Shown here piece after piece: positions 29,362-35,991 of a stretch of 64,000 nt of DNA (the stretch's first letter is position 1; each line of letters begins with the position of its first letter). Source of the DNA: Aerococcus sanguinicola (GTDB lineage Bacteria; Bacillota; Bacilli; Lactobacillales; Aerococcaceae); the NCBI RefSeq assembly GCF_008726925.1, contig NZ_VYWO01000005.1, positions 94,145-158,144 on the forward strand, read 5' to 3'. The position numbers were made by a program, and so were the translations under genes. Under the pieces are notes generated by a model. It saw nothing but the letters and a program-made list of their open reading frames with translations, was not told the DNA's origin and searched no databases.

Positions 29362-30225
29362 CTAGTGCGTATTCATAATACTTTTTGCAACTGTCCCACT
29401 CTTAAACATCATAAGTCCAAGTAGTAGAGCATATCCTAATATACTAAACAAGCTTGCGTGAATATCTGTAACCTGTACCGTCCTTATTAAAACGGTGTAG
29501 ATACCTAAACATACCATCAAAAACAAACCTTGTAGTCCCAAGGCAAAAAGTCCCTTGATATAATTTGTTCCAATCTGACCCCACTCTTTATTTCCCATAG
29601 TCGCAAATGGTATGGATGATACTGATGAGTAGACATATATTTCAAACATACGCCCATATACTATTAATGTTATAACTAGTGAAATTCCTTGAATTGCAAT
29701 CCTCACTAGGCTTGTTTCAACTAATATCATTATTAATGCACCAACATCTTTTTCTTTTAATGTATCAACCATTGCAACTATCTGATCTCCTGAAACAGTG
29801 GCAGAAGTAGTGATTACCCCTGCCGCTTTGTTTACAAGATTTTGTGCCACATCAAAGACTGCCATTGAAAATTCAAAGGCATGGCCTGCAAGGTAGACTG
29901 CTATAAACATTTTTATAATGTATTTGAAAAACTCAAAAGTATCTGTATCGTGCATATTATTCTTTTGCATAACCATATTTATGAGTTCAATACATAAAAC
30001 TGCTGTTATAATAAGACCTGCTATTGGAACAATCACATTGTCATTAATGTTTTTTATGAAGTTATATACTTCTCCATTCCAACCCATTGGTGTCTTTCCA
30101 ACATCAGTTGCAATAACTCCTACCTTGTCATTTATATCTAAGAACATGGACTCAAGATTTGCTTTGATACCTCCGAGTAGCATATCCTTAAAAAATTCAG
30201 TTAGCTTGTCAAAGATACCAAACAT
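29362..30225 (-). CDS. VirB6/TrsL-like polytopic membrane protein
   Basis: 287 residues with five or more hydrophobic helices, for example VIVPIAGLIITAVLCIELINM, YIIKMFIAVYLAGHAFEF, ALIMILVETSLVRIAIQGISLVITLIVYG and FALGLQGLFLMVCLGIYTVL. The N-terminus is amphipathic. The arrangement and the position between Maff2 and PrgI match the VirB6-like proteins of Firmicutes ICEs, which form the inner-membrane channel. Conserved MGNKEWGQIGTNYIKG loop is typical. ATG 30225 follows AGGAGA. Confidence 0.85.
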   Translation of the reverse strand: MFGIFDKLTEFFKDMLLGGIKANLESMFLDINDKVGVIATDVGKTPMGWNGEVYNFIKNINDNVIVPIAGLIITAVLCIELINMVMQKNNMHDTDTFEFFKYIIKMFIAVYLAGHAFEFSMAVFDVAQNLVNKAAGVITTSATVSGDQIVAMVDTLKEKDVGALIMILVETSLVRIAIQGISLVITLIVYGRMFEIYVYSSVSSIPFATMGNKEWGQIGTNYIKGLFALGLQGLFLMVCLGIYTVLIRTVQVTDIHASLFSILGYALLLGLMMFKSGTVAKSIMNTH

Positions 30226-30235
30226 AGACTTTCTC

Positions 30236-30451
30236 CTAATTTAAAGCATTTGCAAGTAGTGGAATTAATTTAATACCGATTAGTACAATTCCCCCACCAG
30301 CCATAAGCTGCTTAATACCTTGAGATTTAGCACCAGGGTTATCATTACCGTAACCTTCCATTAAGTTAATAACTCCCCATGCTCCTAAACCTGCACCAAT
30401 TGCAGTTACAAGTGTCTTTAAAACTCCAACTCCAGCTGTAAAAAATTCCAT
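30236..30451 (-). CDS. Maff2-family protein (VirB2-like)
   Basis: 71 residues with two membrane helices and the very conserved Maff2 core GAGLGAWGVINLMEGYGNDN followed by PGAKSQGIKQLMAGGGIVLIG. In this class of ICE the small two-helix protein occupies the VirB2 (pilin-like) position directly before the VirB6-like gene. No signal peptide cleavage site is obvious. The ribosome binding site GGAGGAA lies just before ATG 30451. Confidence 0.9.
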   Translation of the reverse strand: MEFFTAGVGVLKTLVTAIGAGLGAWGVINLMEGYGNDNPGAKSQGIKQLMAGGGIVLIGIKLIPLLANALN

Positions 30452-30452
30452 A

Positions 30453-30764
30453 TTATTCCTCCTCGTTTTCTTTCTTATTTTCTATTTTATTTAGTGATTT
30501 AACTATAAAGTTCTTGTAGACCTTATCTCCTTTTTTGTTTTCTTTGAAATATCCAAAGACATGGATTAGATCTCCTTTTTCAAATTCTTTTGCAATTTCT
30601 ACCTTTTCTCCATATAATGAGCAATTTGTATATTCTTTGCCCTTTCCATATTTTTTAACAAGAGCAAAATTTGCTACTTGAACACTTTCTCCATCTTTTT
30701 CAAATTCTGAAAATTCAGCTTCCTTAACTAAATTTGCATTTATATTTATCATTTCTCTATCCAT
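30453..30764 (-). CDS. Small SSB-like OB-fold protein
   Basis: 103 residues with an OB-fold pattern of single-strand DNA-binding type: NINANLVKEAEFSEFEKDG, VANFALVKKYGKGKEYTNCSLYGEKVE, and GDLIHVFGYFKENKKGDKVY. ICE operons often carry such a protein before maff2, probably binding transfer DNA. AAGGAG lies upstream of ATG 30764; ATG 30755 is an alternative. It is the first gene after the resistance island; two terminators just upstream isolate it from island transcription, so it needs its own promoter. Confidence 0.7.
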   Translation of the reverse strand: MDREMININANLVKEAEFSEFEKDGESVQVANFALVKKYGKGKEYTNCSLYGEKVEIAKEFEKGDLIHVFGYFKENKKGDKVYKNFIVKSLNKIENKKENEEE

Positions 30765-30800
30765 TAATTTCTTCTCCTTAATCTATAAATTCCAATTAAA

Positions 30801-30830
30801 AAAGCGACTGAATTTATATTTCAATCGCTA
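30801..30830 (-). terminator. Terminator upstream of the ssb gene
   Basis: Arms AGCGACTGAA (about 30804-30813) and TTCAATCGCT, one mismatch, with an A-run before it on the plus strand that gives a T-run on the minus strand. It would stop transcripts coming from the resistance island. Confidence 0.6.
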
Positions 30831-30902
30831 AATGTCTAATATATTAAATTATTTAAGTGGGGCTTCTTATCCTTACCATTTTTACCTCCTAATTTTGAGT
30901 AT

Positions 30903-30937
30903 AAAAAAAGACGATAGAGTTTAATTATCTATCATCT
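30903..30937 (-). terminator. Terminator downstream of the phosphotransferase gene
   Basis: Arms GACGATAGA (30910-30918) and TCTATCATC (30928-30936), one G-U type pair on the minus strand, followed by seven T on that strand (complement of 30903-30909). It is the first terminator after the repeat-flanked gene. Confidence 0.65.
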
Positions 30938-30976
30938 CTTGCGTTCCTATTTAATTATTTGGCTCGACAAACTGGG

Positions 30977-31053
30977 ATTGTCTAAAATAGTAAAGCCGTA
31001 CCGCTTACTATTTTTTCTTTTACTGCTGAAACAGTATCTTTGATTGAATGCGT
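30977..31053. repeat. 77-bp direct repeat, copy 1
   Basis: Starts ATTGTCTAAAATAGTAAAGC and ends GATTGAATGCGT. It is repeated at 32008-32084 with one difference in 77 bases (AAAGCC versus AAGGCC). The two copies flank the phosphotransferase gene at a period of 1031 bp. The copy contains an imperfect inverted repeat around CCGTACCGC. I do not recognise it as an insertion-sequence end. Confidence 0.9.
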
Positions 31054-31099
31054 CATTAACTTGTTTCATTAAATCATATATATCCATTTGTACCACCAT

Positions 31100-31897
31100 T
31101 TATAAAACTTTCTTTATTTTATCAACTTGTTCTTCTACTTCTTCCGGATAGTTTTTAACCATATCATCAAAATCAGCAATTTCACGTGCCTTTATTAACA
31201 TTGATACTCTTTTGATTAAATCTTCATCTGTATATTTATAATAACTTAATACCTTATTTATAAAACCTGTTCCTAAATAATAAAGTGCAGCAATATCATA
31301 AGCAGGATCACCCATACCAGAGCCTTCAAAATCCACTATTCCAACTAATTCGTTATTATCGTTAAGAATATAATTCTCATACCATAAATCTCCGTGTATA
31401 AAATGATAATCATTAAATGTTAATAAATAGTTTTTATATTCATTAAACCAAGATAATATTTTTTCATAATTAGATTCACTTAAATATTCTTTTAATTCAA
31501 TAACACTTTGTTCAGTTATTTCTAATTCATTTTTTATATATTCATCTTTATCAAAATCAACTCTTATTTCATATAATTCATCCATAAATTCAGCGAGTTT
31601 TTTAGCAATATTATCTAAATTAACTATTTCAATATGTTCTTTTCTAAAAGTATGTCCTTTAATCATTTTATAAATTAATGCGCCATTTGGATATTCTTCG
31701 CAAGGCTCAATCAATTCAATAATTCTTGGTATTTCCAACGATTTAACATTACTTATTTGATTAATTACGTTCACATATTTTTGATAGTTTTTATATGAAT
31801 TTTGATTTACTCCATCAAGTAAAATATAATCATCATTTATAATATATGCCTTACTATTAAAGCCTTCATTTATGTATTTTCTACTTATAATATCCAT
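31100..31897 (-). CDS. Aminoglycoside phosphotransferase-family protein (uncharacterised)
   Basis: 265 residues with the APH/choline kinase signature: a kinase N-lobe (SKAYIINDDYILLDGVN), then the catalytic loop HGDLWYENYIL near residue 170 and the metal-binding VGIVDFEGSGMGDPAYDIA near 190. The family phosphorylates aminoglycosides, macrolides or small metabolites. I cannot match it to a named resistance gene; the AT-rich sequence is unlike aph(3')-IIIa next to it. It lies in a resistance island and is flanked by two 77-bp direct repeats, which suggests separate acquisition. Resistance function is inference; kinase family is clear. A promoter could lie in 31900-32000. Confidence 0.7.
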   Translation of the reverse strand: MDIISRKYINEGFNSKAYIINDDYILLDGVNQNSYKNYQKYVNVINQISNVKSLEIPRIIELIEPCEEYPNGALIYKMIKGHTFRKEHIEIVNLDNIAKKLAEFMDELYEIRVDFDKDEYIKNELEITEQSVIELKEYLSESNYEKILSWFNEYKNYLLTFNDYHFIHGDLWYENYILNDNNELVGIVDFEGSGMGDPAYDIAALYYLGTGFINKVLSYYKYTDEDLIKRVSMLIKAREIADFDDMVKNYPEEVEEQVDKIKKVL

Positions 31898-31919
31898 CTT
31901 TGCACCTCATTCTTAATAA

Positions 31920-32007
31920 CTAAATAGAGTCATAATAATAAACATTTTCTGGCAATTCTTGATTAGGCAATTTGAATGTTCTAATTTTAACAAACTTACC
32001 ACCAATA
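31920..32007 (-). pseudogene. C-terminal gene fragment between repeat and phosphotransferase
   Basis: A short frame reads TIIGGKFVKIRTFKLPNQEL and PENVYYYDSI before a stop at 31920-31922. A stop lies upstream inside the repeat, so only about 29 residues remain. It looks like the end of a gene cut by the recombination that placed the 77-bp repeat. Family not recognised. Confidence 0.35.
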
Positions 32008-32084
32008 ATTGTCTAAAATAGTAAGGCCGTACCGCTTACTATTTTTTCTTTTACTGCTGAAACAGTATCTTTGATTGAATGCGT
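32008..32084. repeat. 77-bp direct repeat, copy 2
   Basis: Second copy of the repeat at 30977-31053, 76 of 77 positions identical and in the same orientation. Its right edge coincides with the point where the truncated anti-sigma gene begins, so the repeat edge is a recombination boundary. Confidence 0.9.
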
Positions 32085-32534
32085 AGTCAGGGATTTACTC
32101 CCATCCTATCTTGAAGAATTGACCGAGACAGAGACCTCTGCTATGGTCAGAGAACACATTGAGCATTGTGCGGCCTGCCGCCAGCTTGAAGAGGATATGC
32201 GCAGGCAGGTTCCTATTGAAAAAGCGCCACAGCGTGCACTTAGATTTTTAAAGCGTGTTAAACGCACTCGCTTAATAGCGGCAATTCTTTCCGCACTTGT
32301 TGCCCTGTTTTGTATAGGGTGGCTCTATGATTTGGAGTTTCATTATGCCAATACAGAAGCCGGTAGGCTGGAAGCGGTATGTGACTATATTCCTTCACCG
32401 GAAGGCAACACTATTTCCGGTGTGGAAGCAGGAACTCCGGTTCGTGCAGTCTCGTGGCAAACAATAGACAATCACCTGCTGATCTTTTTCGCAGCTGATA
32501 ACGAGGAAAATGTTCATGGTGTTATGCATCTTTA
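32085..32534 (+). pseudogene. Truncated zinc-finger anti-sigma-factor-like gene
   Basis: The frame begins abruptly at the edge of the 77-bp repeat with VRDLLPSYLEELTETETS and MVREHIEHCAACRQLEEDM, the zinc-binding H-x3-C-x2-C anti-sigma motif. A basic segment and one membrane helix (LIAAILSALVALFCIGWLYDL) follow, then an outer region that ends near VHGVMHL, where sequence style changes. The normal start (a few residues plus Met) is missing and the 3' end appears fused to unrelated DNA that runs on to a stop at 32719-32721. More GC-rich than the ICE, so it came from another host. The stretch 32535-32777 holds nothing else I recognise. Confidence 0.55.
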
Positions 32535-32777
32535 CTCTGTTAATCCTGTTCAAATTTTATTCCTCCTCTGTGACTTCCATAAAAAGTATATCCTATGCGT
32601 TCTTAAGCTAGCTGCTGTTAGTGCTTCTCATTGCACCCTGGTTATAAAAGCCATACTCACAAACCTCTTCACCAAAACTCTTTACATCTCTAATATAGAA
32701 CTCTATCTAGCGAACTTTTAGAAAAGATATAAAACATCAGAGTATGGACAGTTGCGGATGTACTTCAGAAAAGATTA

Positions 32778-32818
32778 GATGTCTAAAAAGCTTGTAGTTA
32801 AAGCTTTTTAGACATCTA
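32778..32818 (-). terminator. Terminator of aph(3')-IIIa
   Basis: Long, nearly perfect hairpin with arms GATGTCTAAAAAGCTT (32778-32793) and AAGCTTTTTAGACATC, loop about GTAGTTA. It lies ten bases after the aph(3')-IIIa stop on the minus strand and is a known companion of this gene. Confidence 0.8.
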
Positions 32819-32828
32819 AATCTAGGTA

Positions 32829-33623
32829 CTAAAACAATTCATCCAGTAAAATATAATATTTTATTTTCTCCCAATCAGGCTTGATCCCCAGTAAGTCAAA
32901 AAATAGCTCGACATACTGTTCTTCCCCGATATCCTCCCTGATCGAGCGGACGCAGAAGGCAATGTCATACCACTTGTCCGCCCTGCCGCTTCTCCCAAGA
33001 TCAATAAAGCCACTTACTTTGCCATCTTTCACAAAGATGTTGCTGTCTCCCAGGTCGCCGTGGGAAAAGACAAGTTCCTCTTCGGGCTTTTCCGTCTTTA
33101 AAAAATCATACAGCTCGCGCGGATCTTTAAATGGAGTGTCTTCTTCCCAGTTTTCGCAATCCACATCGGCCAGATCGTTATTCAGTAAGTAATCCAATTC
33201 GGCTAAGCGGCTGTCTAAGCTATTCGTATAGGGACAATCCGATATGTCGATGGAGTGAAAGAGCCTGATGCACTCCGCATACAGCTCGATAATCTTTTCA
33301 GGGCTTTGTTCATCTTCATACTCTTCCGAGCAAAGGACGCCATCGGCCTCACTCATGAGCAGATTGCTCCAGCCATCATGCCGTTCAAAGTGCAGGACCT
33401 TTGGAACAGGCAGCTTTCCTTCCAGCCATAGCATCATGTCCTTTTCTCGTTCCACATCATAGGTGGTCCCTTTATACCGGCTGTCCGTCATTTTTAAATA
33501 TAGGTTTTCATTTTCTCCCACCAGCTTATATACCTTAGCAGGAGACATTCCTTCCGTATCTTTTACGCAGCGGTATTTTTCGATCAGTTTTTTCAATTCC
33601 GGTGATATTCTCATTTTAGCCAT
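32829..33623 (-). CDS. aph(3')-IIIa: APH(3')-IIIa aminoglycoside 3'-phosphotransferase (kanamycin/neomycin resistance)
   Basis: 264 residues, the exact length of APH(3')-IIIa, starting MAKMRISPELKKLIEKYRCV and ending KYYILLDELF. Kinase motifs are the nucleotide-binding lobe with LYLKM, catalytic loop SHGDLGDSN near residue 188 and metal-binding GFIDLGRSGRADKW near 206. The enzyme uses ATP to phosphorylate the 3'-hydroxyl of kanamycin, neomycin and amikacin. It lies downstream of sat4 and the aadE chimera, the classic aadE-sat4-aphA-3 order of staphylococcal, enterococcal and Campylobacter clusters. More GC-rich than the surrounding ICE. No damage seen, so active resistance is expected. Confidence 0.97.
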   Translation of the reverse strand: MAKMRISPELKKLIEKYRCVKDTEGMSPAKVYKLVGENENLYLKMTDSRYKGTTYDVEREKDMMLWLEGKLPVPKVLHFERHDGWSNLLMSEADGVLCSEEYEDEQSPEKIIELYAECIRLFHSIDISDCPYTNSLDSRLAELDYLLNNDLADVDCENWEEDTPFKDPRELYDFLKTEKPEEELVFSHGDLGDSNIFVKDGKVSGFIDLGRSGRADKWYDIAFCVRSIREDIGEEQYVELFFDLLGIKPDWEKIKYYILLDELF

Positions 33624-33715
33624 TTATTATTTCCTTCCTCTTTTCTACAGTATTTAAAGATACCCCAAGAAGCTAATTATAACAAGACGAACTCCAATTC
33701 ACTGTTCCTTGCATT

Positions 33716-34258
33716 CTAAAACCTTAAATACCAGAAAACAGCTTTTTCAAAGTTGTTTTCAAAGTTGGCGTATAACATAGTATCGACGGAGCCGATTTTG
33801 AAACCACAATTATGATAGAATTTACAAGCTATAAGGTTATTGTCCTGGGTTTCAAGCATTAGTCCATGCAAGTTTTTATGCTTTGCCCATTCTATAGATA
33901 TATTGATAAGCGCGCTGCCTATGCCTTGCCCCCTGAAATCCTTACATACGGCGATATCTTCTATATAAGCGTACCGGTTCCAATTTTTTCGCAGTTTAAC
34001 TTTTCCGACGCATTTATCGTCTTGGTAGTAAAGATATATTATCTTATCAGTATTGTCAATATATTCAAGGCAATCTGCCTCCTCATCCTCTTCATCCTCT
34101 TCGTCTTGGTAGCTTTTTAAATATGGCGCTTCATAGAGTAATTCTGTAAAGGTCCAATTCTCGTTTTCATACCTCGGTATAATCTTACCTATCACCTCAA
34201 ATGGTTCGCTGGGTTTATCGATATCTTTCAGGTGCCCTGCTTTCATTTCTGTAATCAC
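33716..34258 (-). CDS. sat4: SAT-4 streptothricin N-acetyltransferase
   Basis: 180 residues, full length for SAT-4, starting ITEMKAGHLKDIDKPSEPFE. The GNAT acetyl-CoA-binding motif is IEDIAVCKDFRGQGIGSALI near residue 110. It acetylates streptothricin and inactivates it. The start overlaps the end of the upstream aadE chimera by four bases (ATGA), so the two are translationally coupled. Part of the aadE-sat4-aphA-3 cluster; no damage seen. Confidence 0.96.
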   Translation of the reverse strand: MITEMKAGHLKDIDKPSEPFEVIGKIIPRYENENWTFTELLYEAPYLKSYQDEEDEEDEEADCLEYIDNTDKIIYLYYQDDKCVGKVKLRKNWNRYAYIEDIAVCKDFRGQGIGSALINISIEWAKHKNLHGLMLETQDNNLIACKFYHNCGFKIGSVDTMLYANFENNFEKAVFWYLRF

Positions 34259-34875
34259 TGTTCCCGCCTCTCTTCTATATCAGCGGCATATGTGCTATCC
34301 AGGCAGCCGGTTTTACCAGTGTATTTTTTATACATGTCCCTGGTATATTTTGTTATATTCCTATCATACTCCGGATAGGCATAATGAAGCCTTTCCGCCA
34401 CCTCACCGGATACCGCCCTGAACAATTGATGGCATAGAAATAATGCTTCCCATATGTTTTCATAGGAATCCATCCGGTAGGTGGACAAAAGTTTCTCCCA
34501 CAAATCCTCGGATATATACCTTTCAATAAACTTATAGTTCTTGCCTACACTTAATTTAAAGCCTGTTTCGATGCCGACCTTCCATGATATCATTCTCAGC
34601 AGCTCATGGCGAACAATCTGATTAAAATGATCAATAGCAAATAAAATTTCCTTACGGCACAATCCTTTAATAACATAAGGTGTTACATTCCAAAATTCAT
34701 TGCAGCAATCATCATACTCCCTTGCGCTTGGCTTTCTTACATGATAATGATAAAAGTCATCTGTGTGCATATGCACAGACTTTTCCAAATCTGATTCTTT
34801 TGCAACAGCAGATGCCGTTGTAGTTTTTCCTGTCCCCGGCGCACCTGTGATTACAATAATTCTACCTTGATTCAT
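34255..34875 (-). CDS. Chimeric ORF: P-loop ATPase N-terminus fused to C-terminal part of ANT(6)-Ia
   Basis: 206 residues. The first 45 or so carry a Walker A motif in IIVITGAPGTGKTTTASAVA and resemble a small nucleoside-kinase-like ATPase. From about KPSAREYDDCCNEFWNV on the sequence is that of ANT(6)-Ia (AadE), including TPYVIKGLCRKEILFAIDHF and the end YAADIEERREQ. The nucleotidyltransferase active site of AadE lies in its N-terminal half, which is absent here, so streptomycin resistance is unlikely. A truncated aadE in front of sat4 is known from Tn1545/Tn6003-type MAS elements. GGAGG lies upstream of ATG 34875, and a -10 box at 34906-34911 may drive the cluster. Confidence 0.85.
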   Translation of the reverse strand: MNQGRIIVITGAPGTGKTTTASAVAKESDLEKSVHMHTDDFYHYHVRKPSAREYDDCCNEFWNVTPYVIKGLCRKEILFAIDHFNQIVRHELLRMISWKVGIETGFKLSVGKNYKFIERYISEDLWEKLLSTYRMDSYENIWEALFLCHQLFRAVSGEVAERLHYAYPEYDRNITKYTRDMYKKYTGKTGCLDSTYAADIEERREQ

Positions 34876-34905
34876 CTATATTTTACCTCCACAACTTCCG
34901 ATTCT

Positions 34906-34935
34906 ATTATATCACATAGTCTACTATTTTAAAAT
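34906..34935 (-). promoter_or_regulatory. Probable promoter of the aadE*-sat4-aphA-3 cluster
   Basis: On the minus strand TATAAT (34906-34911) lies about 30 bases before the first start codon. The -35 region 17 bases upstream is weak (TTTTAA type). Inference from position and the good -10 box. Confidence 0.45.
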
Positions 34936-34969
34936 AGCCCCTCGCCCATGTAAACTCTTACAGTAATTA

Positions 34970-35991
34970 TTACAATCTTGTTATCACTGTATTACCATTT
35001 ATCTTAGCTTTACCCTTTCGTGTAATATACTTTTCAATATCAAAACCATTTCTCCCATCATAATCTTCCAATAACTTGTAATTCTTATGTTTTGTAATAT
35101 CAAATTTATCAGATAAGAAAGGTCTTACTCCTCTTAGTTGGTATATGCACTTACCACCGTCCATTACAGTTATTTCATCTTGACTCATAAGTTCCTTACC
35201 AGTTTTTTGGTAATTTAGACCAAAAGATTTTTGATTTGACCTTGTTTCTGATGTGTTATATAGGTCTATGGTTTCTTTTCCTAAGGTTTCTGATAACTCT
35301 TTTACTGTTGTTTTTTCTTTTCCTCCTAGAAAGAGTGTTGAGTCACAGTTACCAACTATAGTATCTGCATGGTCTTTGTAAATTGCTTTTAATTGAGATT
35401 GTGCTTGCAGTATTATACTTGCTGATATTTCTCTTGAACGAATTGTTGCAATCAATTTTTCAAATTTTGGAATTAAGCCTATATTGGCAAACTCATCAAG
35501 TAGACATCTTACATGAACAGGAAGTCTTCCACCATAAACATCATCTGCCTTATCACATAGTAGATTAAATAATTGGGAATACATTATTGAGACTACAAAG
35601 TTAAAAGTATCATCTGTATCTGATATTATTACGAACAAGGCAGTTTTCCTATCTCCAATTTTATCAAGCTCTAGTTCATCTTCGCTCATTAGTTCTCTAA
35701 GCTCTCTTATATCAAAAGGTGCAAGTCTTGCTCCACATGATATGAGAATTGACTTAGCAGTTTTTCCTGCTGCCAGTTTATATTTCTTATATTGCTTAAC
35801 TGCAAAATGACTTGGATCTTTCTTTTCAAGAGCTTCAAAGAGCCTATCAATTGGGTTCATATAGGTTTCGTCATCTTCTCTGACTTCACTTGCGTCAATC
35901 ATATCCAAAAGTGTCTTAAAGTTCTTTTCTTCTTCTGGTGCTTCATAATAGATATAACCGATAAGGGCAGTGTAATATAACTTCTCAGCCT
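34970..35991 (-). CDS. virD4: VirD4-like coupling protein gene, exon 2
   Basis: 340 codons including stop. Reading begins at 35991 with two bases that complete a lysine codon, then AEKLYYTALIGYIYYEAPEE, the family sequence following GEDFW-V. It includes Walker B CLLDEFANIGLIPKFEKLIA, then SIILQAQSQLKAIY and CDSTLFLGGKEKTTVKELSE, all typical of TraG/VirD4. The frame shown from 35908 alone would lack the ATPase Walker A, which sits in exon 1. The resistance island begins directly after the stop. Confidence 0.88.

Noticed and set aside
31920..32007. Complete small gene upstream of the phosphotransferase
   Set aside because: The frame is closed by a stop inside the repeat and has no start codon with a ribosome binding site, so only a fragment is supported.
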